NCBI GenBank assembly: GCA_017416055.1
Contig: JAFQDI010000074.1
Coordinates: forward strand, 1 to 22,392
Source of the DNA: Lachnospiraceae bacterium
Lineage (GTDB): Bacteria; Bacillota_A; Clostridia; Lachnospirales; Lachnospiraceae
Direction: 5' to 3'
DNA length: 22,392 nt
Part shown: positions 1 through 7,885 of the stretch, one piece after another
How the letters are laid out: every line of letters begins with the position of its first letter
How positions within the stretch are numbered: the stretch's first letter is position 1
Translations under genes and position numbers: made by a program
The notes under the pieces: generated by a model
Seen by the model: the letters and a program-made list of their open reading frames with translations, nothing else
Told to the model about the DNA's origin: nothing
Databases searched by the model: none

Positions 1-371
1 ACTGCATCGCCCACCTCAAAATCAACCTCAATCTTACCTTCCTGAATGCCCAGGGGTCTCATCTCTTCGGCAGTCAACGGAACCGGCTTGGATCCCGGTC
101 CAACGAATCCGGTCACGCCTCTGGTGTTGCGGACAACATACCAGGTCTCATCGTTCATCACCATATTGATCAGAACGTATCCGGGGAACAGCTTCCGCTG
201 AACCTGCTTGCGCACACCGTTCTTTACTTCCACAGCGTCCTCAAGCGGCACTGCCACCTCGAGAATCTGATCCTGAAGATTTCTGTTTTCAATCGTCTTC
301 TCAAGATCGACCTTGACCTTATTCTCGTAACCTGAATAGGTATGAACTACATACCAATTTGCCTCTGCCAT
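1..371 (-). CDS. nusG: Transcription termination/antitermination protein NusG (partial, C-terminus beyond left edge)
   Basis: NusG binds RNA polymerase and modulates pausing, termination and coupling to ribosomes. About 123 N-terminal residues are visible, starting MAEANWYVVHTYSGYENKV, a classic NGN-domain opening. LFPGYVLINM and RNTRGVTGFVG follow, both typical of the NGN fold. The C-terminal KOW domain lies outside the window. The gene starts 19 bp after the secE stop, so the two are almost certainly co-transcribed. The order rpmG-secE-nusG is the standard Firmicutes arrangement, usually followed by rplK and rplA, which would lie to the left. Confidence 0.97.
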   Translation of the reverse strand, partial: MAEANWYVVHTYSGYENKVKVDLEKTIENRNLQDQILEVAVPLEDAVEVKNGVRKQVQRKLFPGYVLINMVMNDETWYVVRNTRGVTGFVGPGSKPVPLTAEEMRPLGIQEGKIEVDFEVGDA

Positions 372-390
372 AATCAAATCACCCTTGTCC

Positions 391-609
391 TTACTGGATA
401 ATCAAATTGATGCCTGACTTGAAAATAAAATCAATCAGTGCAATCAATGCGCCCAAGCACACAGAAACAACGATCGTAGCCACAGTCTTCTTCTTCAGAG
501 TCTGCTTGTCCGGCCAGATGATCTTCTTGAACTCAGCCTTCAGCGTCTTCCAGACGTTCTTCTTCGGCTTCTTCTCAAGATTAATTTCTTTCTTAGTTGT
601 TTCTCCCAT
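391..609 (-). CDS. secE: Preprotein translocase subunit SecE
   Basis: SecE is the small essential subunit that clamps SecY in the Sec translocon. The 72-residue product has a Lys-rich N-terminus, the signature stretch LKAEFKKIIWPDKQTLKKKT (about residues 23-42) and one C-terminal membrane segment (about residues 46-66). This is the usual single-TM Gram-positive form. I chose the ATG at 609. A GTG four codons upstream (621) is also possible and gives 76 residues. Both starts have only a weak Shine-Dalgarno sequence, so the start is uncertain. It lies between rpmG and nusG. Confidence 0.96.
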   Translation of the reverse strand: MGETTKKEINLEKKPKKNVWKTLKAEFKKIIWPDKQTLKKKTVATIVVSVCLGALIALIDFIFKSGINLIIQ

Positions 610-638
610 AACTCTACTCACTTTCCGCGGAAAACGAA

Positions 639-788
639 TTACTTCGTCTCCTTATGCATTGTGTGGGTCTTGCAGAATCTGCAATACTTCTTGGTTTCCA
701 TACGCTCAGGATGATTCTTCTTTTCCTTGGTCATGTTGTAATTTCTCTGCTTGCACTCAGTACATGCCAATGTAATTCTTACACGCAC
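639..788 (-). CDS. rpmG: 50S ribosomal protein L33
   Basis: This is a large-subunit ribosomal protein. From the GTG at 788 the product is 49 residues, exactly the family length, reading [17 protein letters not shown] at the start. Two CxxC pairs (Cys9/Cys12 and Cys36/Cys39) form the zinc ribbon of the C+ type of L33. An in-frame ATG lies upstream at 803, but GGAGGTG sits six bases before the GTG, and L33 proteins begin at this point, so the GTG start is preferred. It is the first gene of the rpmG-secE-nusG operon, with 29 bp to the ATG of secE. No tRNA-Trp gene lies between them. Confidence 0.97.
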   Translation of the reverse strand: MRVRITLACTECKQRNYNMTKEKKNHPERMETKKYCRFCKTHTMHKETK

Positions 789-822
789 AACTTCCACCTC
801 CATATCAGTATTCGTGTGTTTT

Positions 823-843
823 GAGGTCAAAAAAAAAGACCTC
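823..843 (-). other. Small hairpin with U9 loop in rpmG leader
   Basis: In the minus-strand transcript, GAGGUC and GACCUC (six pairs) enclose a loop of nine U residues. It lies in the predicted rpmG 5' untranslated region, about 35 nt before the start codon. It is not a standard terminator because the U-run is in the loop. Function unknown. Confidence 0.4.
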
Positions 844-846
844 GGT

Positions 847-888
847 CTTCCATACGCCCCTATACTGTAGCACAAGTGCGTATGGAAG
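847..888. repeat. Perfect 11-bp inverted repeat around the rpmG -10 box
   Basis: Arms CTTCCATACGC (847-857) and GCGTATGGAAG (878-888) are exact inverse complements, 20 bp apart. They bracket the -10 hexamer: one arm touches the -35 and the other sits at the predicted start site. The placement suits an operator. On the plus strand the hairpin is followed by a T-run (895-901), so it could alternatively end rightward transcription. Confidence 0.5.
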
Positions 889-892
889 TCAA
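864..892 (-). promoter_or_regulatory. Sigma-A-type promoter of rpmG-secE-nusG
   Basis: Read on the minus strand, TTGACT (887-892) and TACAGT (864-869) are separated by 17 bases. An A-rich stretch lies upstream of the -35, like an UP element. Transcription would start near 857, giving a leader of about 70 nt. No other promoter was noticed upstream of rpmG. Confidence 0.6.
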
Positions 893-995
893 GGTTTTTT
901 TATTGTTTTTCAAATCATTTTTCAATAGTTTCTATAAAAAGTTTTAAATATTCCCCGCCGCATAAAGTGGCTTATGTCATTATTTTCTATTCTCA

Positions 996-1496
996 TCATT
1001 GTTTCAGATAATCCGTTGATTGCCTAAGCAGATCATAAAATTCCTCTCTCCACTTATCCATCTCATTCGATTTCAACACAGATGAGCTTTCTTTTACTTT
1101 ACCGTTTTCCGCAGAAATGACACTTAAATGAAGATAATCCGACGCATCATCAAACCTAAGAATCACCGAATGTTCCAATTCAGCGCCACTCATATACATG
1201 ACGGAAAACTGTGTCAACCCCGCGTCTACCGTTGACCGTCCAAGACAAGTGCGAAAATTCAGTTTATCAAACCACTCCGAAAAATATTCTAACACTGCCT
1301 CCCCAGCCGGTATGTTAAAATCATAATTTTCTACCGTGGGATTTCCATCTTCTCCTGTCGTCCGTCGCTGTATAGAAACAGATAACGAATTATCTATCTC
1401 CGGCAGTGTATGAAAACGATTTATCCGCCACGCCAAAACAAACAGTACAACAAGCAAAACACTTCCGGCAATGATGAGAATATGCTTTTTGTTCAT
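996..1496 (-). CDS. Small membrane-anchored protein of unknown function
   Basis: I do not recognise the family. The 166-residue product begins MNKKHILIIAGSVLLVVLF, a short basic end and one hydrophobic segment (about residues 5-22). A soluble, probably extracytoplasmic domain follows, with no cysteine pair or catalytic motif that I can see. The ATG at 1496 is two bases past the glgP stop, and an AAGGTGG within the end of glgP can serve as its ribosome site. A TTG at 1502 would instead overlap the glgP stop. The coupling suggests co-transcription with glgP but does not imply a role in glycogen metabolism. Locally more AT-rich than glgP. Confidence 0.75.
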   Translation of the reverse strand: MNKKHILIIAGSVLLVVLFVLAWRINRFHTLPEIDNSLSVSIQRRTTGEDGNPTVENYDFNIPAGEAVLEYFSEWFDKLNFRTCLGRSTVDAGLTQFSVMYMSGAELEHSVILRFDDASDYLHLSVISAENGKVKESSSVLKSNEMDKWREEFYDLLRQSTDYLKQ

Positions 1497-1498
1497 GC

Positions 1499-3970
1499 TC
1501 AAATTTCCACCTTAATCTTCTCCAGCTTCCAGATCTCATCCACATACTGCTGGATAGTTCTGTCGGAGGTGAACTTTCCGGAGCAAGCGATATTCAAGAT
1601 TGCCGCTCTCGCCCACCACTTGGAATCTCGATAAGCCGCCTCCACTCTTCTCTGCGCATCTGCGTAGGAGTGGAAATCCTTCAGGATGAAGTAGCGGTCT
1701 GCCACATCGGTGGTCAGGGTGTTCAACAAAGAGTTGTAAAGCGGACGGAACAGTTCGGGATCATCGGGAGAGTAGAATCCGTTGATGAGCTGCATCAGCA
1801 CGCGGCGGATATCCTGGTCACTGTTGAAGATATCCATGGGGTTGTAACCACCGTTCTTCTCGTAATTGATCACTTCGTCAGAAGTCAGACCGAAGATGAA
1901 CGTATTCTCTGCTCCAACCTCCTCCACGATCTCAACGTTCGCGCCGTCCATGGTTCCCAGCGTCAGGGCACCGTTTAACATAAACTTCATGTTACCGGTA
2001 CCGGATGCCTCCTTGCTGGCCGTGGAGATCTGCTCGCTGACATCGCTGGCTGCGAAGATCCACTCTGCGTTGGATACGCGGTAGTCCTCAATGAAGACCA
2101 CCTTGATCTTTCCACCTATGGAGCGGTCGTTGTTGATTACCTCTGCCACGGAGTTGATCAGCTTGATGGTCAGCTTCGCAGTGTGATAGCCTGCAGCCGC
2201 CTTCGCGCCGAAGATGAAGGTTCTGGGGTAGAACTCCATGTCCGGATAATCCTTCAGTTGGTTGTACAGGTGCATTACATGCAGGATGTTTAAGAGCTGA
2301 CGCTTATACTCGTGGAGACGCTTTACCTGTACATCGAAGATGGATCGGGGATCCACATCGATACCATTGTGTTCCTTAATATACTTAGCCAGGCGGAGTT
2401 TATTCTGATACTTGATGTTCATGAACTCCTGCTGGCACTTCTCATCGTCTGCGTAGACAGCCAGTTTCTTGATGTGGGGCAAGTCAGTGATCCACTCGTC
2501 ACCGATCTTGCTGGTCACCCACTCTGCCTCCAAAGGATTTCCATGGAGCAGGAAACGGCGCTGGGTGATACCGTTGGTCTTATTATTGAACTTCGCAGGC
2601 ATCATCTCGTAGAAGTCTTTGAGCTCCTGCTTCTTCAGAATCTCGGTATGCAGGGCAGCTACACCGTTCACGGAGAAGCCGGCCACGATCGCCATGTGAG
2701 CCATCTTCACCTGTCCATCGTAAATGATCGCCATCTTGCGGACCTTCTCCTCGTTGCCGGGGTACATTTCGCGCACCTTGTTCACAAAGCGGCGGTTAAT
2801 CTCCTCGACAATCTGGTAGATACGGGGAAGCAGTCTGGAGAACAGCTCGATGGGCCATTTCTCAAGTGCCTCCGCCATGATGGTGTGGTTGGTATATGCA
2901 CAGGTCTTCGTGGTAATCTCCCATGCCTCATCCCAGGTAAGCTTCTCCTCATCAATCAGGATGCGCATCAGCTCGGGGATCGCCACCGTAGGATGGGTGT
3001 CGTTTAACTGGAAGCAAACCTTCTCGTACAGCTTACGAACATCGCCGCCGTGAGTCTCCTTATAGCGAGCTATCGCGCGCTGAACGCTGGCGGAGATGAA
3101 GAAGTACTGCTGCTTTAAGCGCAGCTCCTTACCTGCGTAATGGTTGTCATTGGGGTACAGAACCTCGACAATATTCTTCGCCAGGTTCTCCTGCTCTACT
3201 GCGTTGCGGTAATCACCTTTATCAAAGGAAGCCAGATTGAACTTCACCATGGGCTCTGCGTCCCAGATGCGAAGGGTATTGATCACATTATTGCCGTAAC
3301 CGATGATGGGCAGATCATAGGGGATCGCCTTCACGGACTGATAACCTTCCTGCTTGAAGAAGTATCTGCCGGTTCCGTCAGCCTCCGCGCGAACGTAGCC
3401 GCCGAACTTCACCTCGGTCGCGTACTCCTCGCGGCGAACCTCGAAGGGGTTTCCATCCTTCAGCCACTCATCGGGAACCTCCACCTGATAGCCGTCCACG
3501 ATCTGCTGCTTGAACATACCGTACTGATAACGGATGCCACAGCCGTATGCCGGGTAGCCCAGGGTAGCCAGGGAATCCAAAAAGCAGGCTGCCAGACGAC
3601 CTAGACCACCGTTACCCAGTGCGTAATCTCTCTCCTGGTCCTCGATCACGTTCAGATCGATGCCCAGCTCCTCCAGCGCTTCCTTCACCTCACCGTATGC
3701 CGTCATGTTAATCAGGTTATTGCCCAAAGCACGACCCATCAAAAACTCCATGGACAGGTAGTAAACGATCTTCGCGTCGGAGCGGTCATACTCTTTGTGC
3801 GTCGCAATCCACGCGTCCATAATATTTTCTTTGATCGCGTAGGCAACCGCAGTAAAGATCTGCTTGGGCGTTGCCTCGTCTATGGTGCGACGGTAAATAC
3901 TCTTGACGTTACTTACTACCTCTTTTTTGAATGCTTCTTTGTTGAATCCCATGTTGCTGATTTCTGCCAT
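1499..3970 (-). CDS. glgP: Glycogen/alpha-glucan phosphorylase
   Basis: This GT35 enzyme releases glucose-1-phosphate from glycogen or maltodextrin, using pyridoxal phosphate as cofactor in the cytoplasm. The 823-residue product has normal family length. NGGLGRLAACFLDSLATLG is the conserved N-terminal active-site region. GTGNMKF carries the cofactor lysine at about residue 662, followed by GALTLGTMDGANVEI. The ATG at 3970 is preferred to an in-frame upstream codon at 3982 because GGAGG (3976-3980) is five bases before it. The gene starts 43 bp after the ileS stop with no terminator that I could see, so read-through from ileS is possible. No other glycogen genes are in the window. Confidence 0.97.
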   Translation of the reverse strand: MAEISNMGFNKEAFKKEVVSNVKSIYRRTIDEATPKQIFTAVAYAIKENIMDAWIATHKEYDRSDAKIVYYLSMEFLMGRALGNNLINMTAYGEVKEALEELGIDLNVIEDQERDYALGNGGLGRLAACFLDSLATLGYPAYGCGIRYQYGMFKQQIVDGYQVEVPDEWLKDGNPFEVRREEYATEVKFGGYVRAEADGTGRYFFKQEGYQSVKAIPYDLPIIGYGNNVINTLRIWDAEPMVKFNLASFDKGDYRNAVEQENLAKNIVEVLYPNDNHYAGKELRLKQQYFFISASVQRAIARYKETHGGDVRKLYEKVCFQLNDTHPTVAIPELMRILIDEEKLTWDEAWEITTKTCAYTNHTIMAEALEKWPIELFSRLLPRIYQIVEEINRRFVNKVREMYPGNEEKVRKMAIIYDGQVKMAHMAIVAGFSVNGVAALHTEILKKQELKDFYEMMPAKFNNKTNGITQRRFLLHGNPLEAEWVTSKIGDEWITDLPHIKKLAVYADDEKCQQEFMNIKYQNKLRLAKYIKEHNGIDVDPRSIFDVQVKRLHEYKRQLLNILHVMHLYNQLKDYPDMEFYPRTFIFGAKAAAGYHTAKLTIKLINSVAEVINNDRSIGGKIKVVFIEDYRVSNAEWIFAASDVSEQISTASKEASGTGNMKFMLNGALTLGTMDGANVEIVEEVGAENTFIFGLTSDEVINYEKNGGYNPMDIFNSDQDIRRVLMQLINGFYSPDDPELFRPLYNSLLNTLTTDVADRYFILKDFHSYADAQRRVEAAYRDSKWWARAAILNIACSGKFTSDRTIQQYVDEIWKLEKIKVEI

Positions 3971-4013
3971 GATGTCCTCCATATAGTTTCCATTTATACG
4001 ATACGAAACTTTA

Positions 4014-7000
4014 CTAAACTAATTTCTCCACTGAGATTGTAGCAGATTCTCCGTTAATTGTCCAGTCTTTTTCGTATCCGGATCCGGTTCCAACCACCGC
4101 TTCTATCGCCAAAACATCGTTTTTGATGGTTTCAACATTCTTTTCGAAGATCGCTGCCAGCTTTTCGCTGCCGGTCAGGGTCAGACGAATCTTATCCATC
4201 ACCTCGAAGCCGGCCTCCTTACGCATAGTCTGGATCTTGCTGACGATCTCGCGGACAAAACCTTCCTCGATCAGTTCCTCAGTCAGGTTTGTATCCAGCA
4301 CAACGGTCATCTTCTGATCAGACTCGGACACGTATCCGGGAATCTGAGCGGAATCGATGAGCAGATCATCCTTCGTCAGAACCACCTCAGTGTCTGCGAG
4401 ATTGAAGGTCAGTGCGCCCTTCTCGTTCAGTTCGTCCATCGCTGCGTTTCCGTCTACCTCGGCTAACTTGTTCTTGATTTGGCCGAGGAGCTTACCGTAC
4501 TTCGGTCCGACGGTGCGCATCTGAGGCTTGAACTGGTAGGACGTGAAGCTTCTCACATCGGAGGTAAACTCTACCTTCTTTACATTCAGCTCGTCGGCAA
4601 TGATCTCGGTGTAGAATTCGGGCAGGCTGAAATCTGCCTTCACGAACATCTTTCCGATGGGCTGACGGTTCTTGATGTTTGCGGTGTTGCGGCACGCACG
4701 GCCCATGACAACGATATCCAGAAGGGCCTCCATGTTCTGCTCAAGCTCCGGATCGATGAGGGACTCATCTGCCACCGGGAAGTCACACAGGTGAACACTC
4801 TCAGGCGCACTTGCATCGGAGGTGCAAACCAGGTTCCGGTAAATATTCTCCGCCATGAAGGGGATCATGGGTGCTGCCACCTTCGCAACGGTCACCAACG
4901 CAGTGTACAGGGTCATGTATGCATTGATCTTGTCCTGCTCCATACCTTTTGCCCAGAAGCGCTCACGGCTGCGGCGAACGTACCAGTTGCTCAGCTCATC
5001 CACGAAGTCCTGCAGCGCTCGTGCTGCCTCGGGGATGCGGTAGTTTTCCAGATTGTAGTCAACGTCTTTGATCAGGGTGTTCAGCTTGCTGAGTACCCAC
5101 TTATCCATAACGCCCAGTTTATCCACATCAAGAGTATATTTTCCGGCGTCAAATCCATCAATATTCGCATAAAGCACAAAGAATGCATAAGTATTCCAAA
5201 GAGTACCCATGAATTTTCTCTGTCCCTCGACTACCGCCTTGCCGTGGAAACGGTTGGGCAGCCAGGGTGCACTATTAATATAGAAGTACCAGCGGATCGC
5301 GTCTGCTCCGTAGGTTTCCAGCGCGTCGAAAGGATCAACCGCATTGCCCTTAGACTTACTCATCTTCTGACCATTTTCATCCTGAACATGACCCAGAACG
5401 ATAACGTTCTCGTAAGGCGCCTTATTGAACAGCAGGGTGGAGATCGCCATCAGGGAATGGAACCAACCACGGGTCTGGTCAACCGCCTCGGAGATGAACT
5501 GTGCAGGGAACTGCTGCTCGAACAGGTCCTGATTCTCGAAAGGATAATGATGCTGTGCGAAGGGCATCGCTCCGGAGTCAAACCAGCAGTCGATTACCTC
5601 AGGCACACGCTTCATGGTCTTGCCACACTTGGGGCAAGGGAAGGTCACCTCATCGATGTAAGGGCGATGGAGCTCTACCTTTGCCGCATCGGGATTACCG
5701 CTCTTTTCTGCCAGCTCAGCGCGGCTGCCAACACTCTCAAAGTGACCGCACTCGCACTCCCAGATATTAAGAGGAGTTCCCCAGTAACGGTTACGGGAGA
5801 TTGCCCAGTCCTGAATGTTTTCCAGCCAGTTGCCGAAACGGCCCTTGCCGATGGATTCGGGGATCCAGTTTACGGTATTGTTATTGCGGATCAGGTCATC
5901 GCGGACAGCGGTCTCACGAATGTACCAGGACTCACGCGCATAGTAGATCAGGGGGGTGTCACAGCGCCAGCAATGAGGATACTCATGCTCAAACTTCGGC
6001 GCGTCAAACAGCTTTCCTTCTGCATCCAGATCCTTCAAAATCGCAGGGTCTGCATTCTTCACAAAGGTACCTGCGTAAGGGGTATCTGCGGTCATCTCAC
6101 CCTTGCCGTCAACGAACTGAACAAAGGGCAGATCATAATTGCGGCCAACATTCGCATCGTCCTCACCGAAAGCGGGGGCAATGTGTACGATGCCGGTACC
6201 GTCGGACATAGTAACATAGTCGTCGCAGGTCACAAAGAAGCCTTTCTTGTTCTGCTTTGCAGCAACCTCGCCTGCGCATGCAAACAACGGCTCATACTCG
6301 CGGTATTCCAGATCCTTACCAACGTAAGTCTCCAGCACCTCGTAAGCGGGAGTCTCCTCAGAGCCAAGTTTGCCGAGTACATTGGAGAGCAATGCCTCCG
6401 CCATATAATAAGTATATCCATCCGCAGCCTTTACCTTGCAATAAGTATCGGAAGGATTTACACAGAGTGCCACGTTAGAGGGCAGAGTCCAGGGGGTGGT
6501 GGTCCATGCTAAGAAGAATGCATCCTCACCAACGCACTTAAAGCGAACAATCGCGGAGCGCTCCTTCACGGTCTTATACCCTTGCGACACCTCTGCGGTG
6601 GACAGGGGGGTACCGCAGCGAGGGCAGTAGGGAACGATCTTAAATCCCTTGTAAAGCAGACCTTTATCCCAAATCTGCTTCAGTGCCCACCACTCGGACT
6701 CGATAAAATTATCATCATAGGTAACGTAAGGATCATCCATGTCCGCCCAGAAACCAACGGTGCCGGAGAAATCTTCCCACATTCCCTTATACTTCCAAAC
6801 AGACTCCTTACACTTGCAGATGAAGGGCTCCATGCCGTACTCCTCAATCTGCTCCTTACCATTCAGACCCAGAAGCTTCTCCACCTCCAGCTCAACGGGC
6901 AGACCGTGGGTATCCCAGCCGGCCTTACGGGGAACCATATATCCCTTCATCGTGCGGTAACGGGGGATCATATCCTTGATAACACGGGTCAATACGTGAC

Positions 7001-7169
7001 CGATATGGGGCTTACCGTTCGCGGTAGGCGGGCCGTCATAAAAGGTATAGGTAGGGCCCTCCTTGCGGTTTTCCATACTCTTCTCGAAGATCCGATTCTC
7101 TTTCCAGAACTTTTCAACTTCCTTTTCTCTCTCCATAAATCGCAGATCCGCAGAAACTTTCTTGTACAT
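4014..7169 (-). CDS. ileS: Isoleucine--tRNA ligase (long, IleS2-like form)
   Basis: This cytoplasmic class I synthetase charges tRNA-Ile. The 1051-residue product shows the HIGH motif (PHIGH, about residues 54-58) and KMSKS (about 602-606). GWDTHGLPVE and a CP1 editing domain lie between them. Cys-rich zinc patches are visible (YCPRCG, HCWRCD, CECG, CPKCG), with a long anticodon-binding C-terminal region. Length and zinc patches suit the eukaryote-like long IleS type; this subtype call is inference. The ATG at 7169 follows GGAGGAAG and matches the usual N-terminus. The open frame continues about 66 codons upstream, but that part is leader sequence. Regulation is by the T-box leader upstream. 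Confidence 0.97.
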   Translation of the reverse strand: MYKKVSADLRFMEREKEVEKFWKENRIFEKSMENRKEGPTYTFYDGPPTANGKPHIGHVLTRVIKDMIPRYRTMKGYMVPRKAGWDTHGLPVELEVEKLLGLNGKEQIEEYGMEPFICKCKESVWKYKGMWEDFSGTVGFWADMDDPYVTYDDNFIESEWWALKQIWDKGLLYKGFKIVPYCPRCGTPLSTAEVSQGYKTVKERSAIVRFKCVGEDAFFLAWTTTPWTLPSNVALCVNPSDTYCKVKAADGYTYYMAEALLSNVLGKLGSEETPAYEVLETYVGKDLEYREYEPLFACAGEVAAKQNKKGFFVTCDDYVTMSDGTGIVHIAPAFGEDDANVGRNYDLPFVQFVDGKGEMTADTPYAGTFVKNADPAILKDLDAEGKLFDAPKFEHEYPHCWRCDTPLIYYARESWYIRETAVRDDLIRNNNTVNWIPESIGKGRFGNWLENIQDWAISRNRYWGTPLNIWECECGHFESVGSRAELAEKSGNPDAAKVELHRPYIDEVTFPCPKCGKTMKRVPEVIDCWFDSGAMPFAQHHYPFENQDLFEQQFPAQFISEAVDQTRGWFHSLMAISTLLFNKAPYENVIVLGHVQDENGQKMSKSKGNAVDPFDALETYGADAIRWYFYINSAPWLPNRFHGKAVVEGQRKFMGTLWNTYAFFVLYANIDGFDAGKYTLDVDKLGVMDKWVLSKLNTLIKDVDYNLENYRIPEAARALQDFVDELSNWYVRRSRERFWAKGMEQDKINAYMTLYTALVTVAKVAAPMIPFMAENIYRNLVCTSDASAPESVHLCDFPVADESLIDPELEQNMEALLDIVVMGRACRNTANIKNRQPIGKMFVKADFSLPEFYTEIIADELNVKKVEFTSDVRSFTSYQFKPQMRTVGPKYGKLLGQIKNKLAEVDGNAAMDELNEKGALTFNLADTEVVLTKDDLLIDSAQIPGYVSESDQKMTVVLDTNLTEELIEEGFVREIVSKIQTMRKEAGFEVMDKIRLTLTGSEKLAAIFEKNVETIKNDVLAIEAVVGTGSGYEKDWTINGESATISVEKLV

Positions 7170-7233
7170 TTCTCTTCCTCCATACAATTCTAACATTCCC
7201 GATGTCATGGTCTTCACATTACAACCGCCCCTC

Positions 7234-7624
7234 AAAGCAGTCCTTTGTCCGCACGAGCGCGTCAGCGCCTTACTTCTCTCCAGCCTGCGTTTCGCATTTG
7301 CCGGAGAGTAATTGGTGGAACTGCCCGCAGGCAGATCATCACCTCGACCGGTGCGCACAAAACGCATTATATTGCCGGTGGGTAAAAAGGATTTCCGGAC
7401 AAAATGTCGATCCCGATTGCCCCGTTAAGACCAGCCCGCGGTAACGTCCGCGGGTGGTTAGGGGTTTGTTCGGGTAGAATTTTGGGAGGTAACCTTTTGC
7501 TCGCTGGCAATTCATACACAATCCTGCGCACCGTCATCCTCCCGACTGCCTGCGGCAGTTCCACCAACCACTCCGGGAAATAAAAATGCAGCCCTGACTC
7601 CTCCATAGGACAAAGGGCTGCTTT
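7234..7624. repeat. Long imperfect palindrome between T-box terminator and ileS
   Basis: The 412-base gap between the terminator and the ileS ATG has no convincing gene. It forms one extended imperfect inverted repeat centred near 7444. Matching blocks (plus-strand left arm / right arm) are: 7435-7441/7448-7454 (7 bp), 7385-7390/7493-7498, 7371-7376/7506-7511, 7349-7357/7525-7533 (9 bp), 7312-7325/7554-7567 (14 bp) and 7301-7306/7571-7576. The outermost is 7234-7250/7608-7624 (16 of 17). Coordinate sums of the paired blocks stay within about 30, so they are collinear. The right arm overlaps the T-box terminator. The RNA would fold as a very long hairpin. It may be a palindromic mobile element or a diverged inverted duplication. 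Confidence 0.75.
7582..7621 (-). terminator. Intrinsic terminator of the ileS T-box leader
   Basis: In the minus-strand RNA, GCAGCCC (7621-7615) pairs with GGGCUGC (7594-7588), and AUUUUUA follows at once. It lies directly after the T-box element, as expected for the OFF state that competes with the antiterminator. Confidence 0.85.
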
Positions 7625-7846
7625 GCTATACCACCTATTTCGACATACATCCCGCCTCCTCTCGGCGCGAGGGATATGGTTTCCGGTAACGGCGGAATAC
7701 CGTCAGAGCCTACTTCCAACAGGGTTCGGTCTGCGACTCGGGAGTGATGTTCAGATAGGCTTCCGACTCCGGGCTCACACCACCCCCGGCTCGCTGATGC
7801 CATTCGCTTATCCTACTGTCTCCTTCAGTGTCTTTGATTAAATATT
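7582..7846 (-). promoter_or_regulatory. T-box leader (tRNA-Ile sensing) of ileS
   Basis: T-box leaders bind uncharged tRNA and switch between antiterminator and terminator. On the minus strand a Stem I with typical internal sequences is visible: GCGAGCCGGGG...GTGTGAGCCCGG near 7769-7794, then GAAC ATC ACTCCCGAGT. ATC at 7746-7748 is in the specifier position and decodes as isoleucine, matching the gene. The T-box element reads AGGTGGTATAGCA (7624-7636). Its TGGT can pair with the ACCA end of tRNA-Ile, though the usual ACCGCG part is changed to ATAGCA. An intrinsic terminator follows immediately. Confidence 0.9.
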
Positions 7847-7852
7847 GTACCT

Positions 7853-7881
7853 ATTATAAATGGGGGTTGGCAGAATGTCAA
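7853..7881 (-). promoter_or_regulatory. Consensus sigma-A promoter of ileS
   Basis: On the minus strand TTGACA (7876-7881) and TATAAT (7853-7858) are separated by exactly 17 bases, a perfect match to consensus. Transcription would start near 7846, just before Stem I of the T-box. The -35 hexamer contains the stop codon of the preceding gene (7878-7880). Confidence 0.9.
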
Positions 7882-7885
7882 CCCC
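7863..7885 (-). terminator. Possible weak terminator of the envelope operon, overlapping the ileS promoter
   Basis: In the minus-strand RNA GGGGUUG (7885-7879) and CAACCCC (7869-7863) form a seven-pair stem with a nine-base loop. CAUUUAUAAU follows, so the U-tract is poor. It covers the end of the GH36-like gene and the -35/spacer of the ileS promoter. It could be a weak terminator, an operator, or both. Confidence 0.45.

Noticed and set aside
895..901. Plus-strand terminator made by the 847-888 hairpin and T-run
   Set aside because: No rightward gene precedes it; the minus-strand promoter reading fits the context better, so I list the palindrome only as a repeat.
2312..3007. Plus-strand open frame of 231 codons
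   Set aside because: It lies inside glgP on the opposite strand and has low-complexity Leu/Ile/Val/His content typical of an antisense shadow.
4479..6512. Long plus-strand open frame (677 codons)
   Set aside because: It is antisense to ileS, shows no family features and is a by-product of ileS codon usage.
7367..7803. Small minus-strand open frames in the ileS leader
   Set aside because: They cross the T-box Stem I, terminator and palindrome and have no ribosome sites; the RNA structures explain the sequence better.
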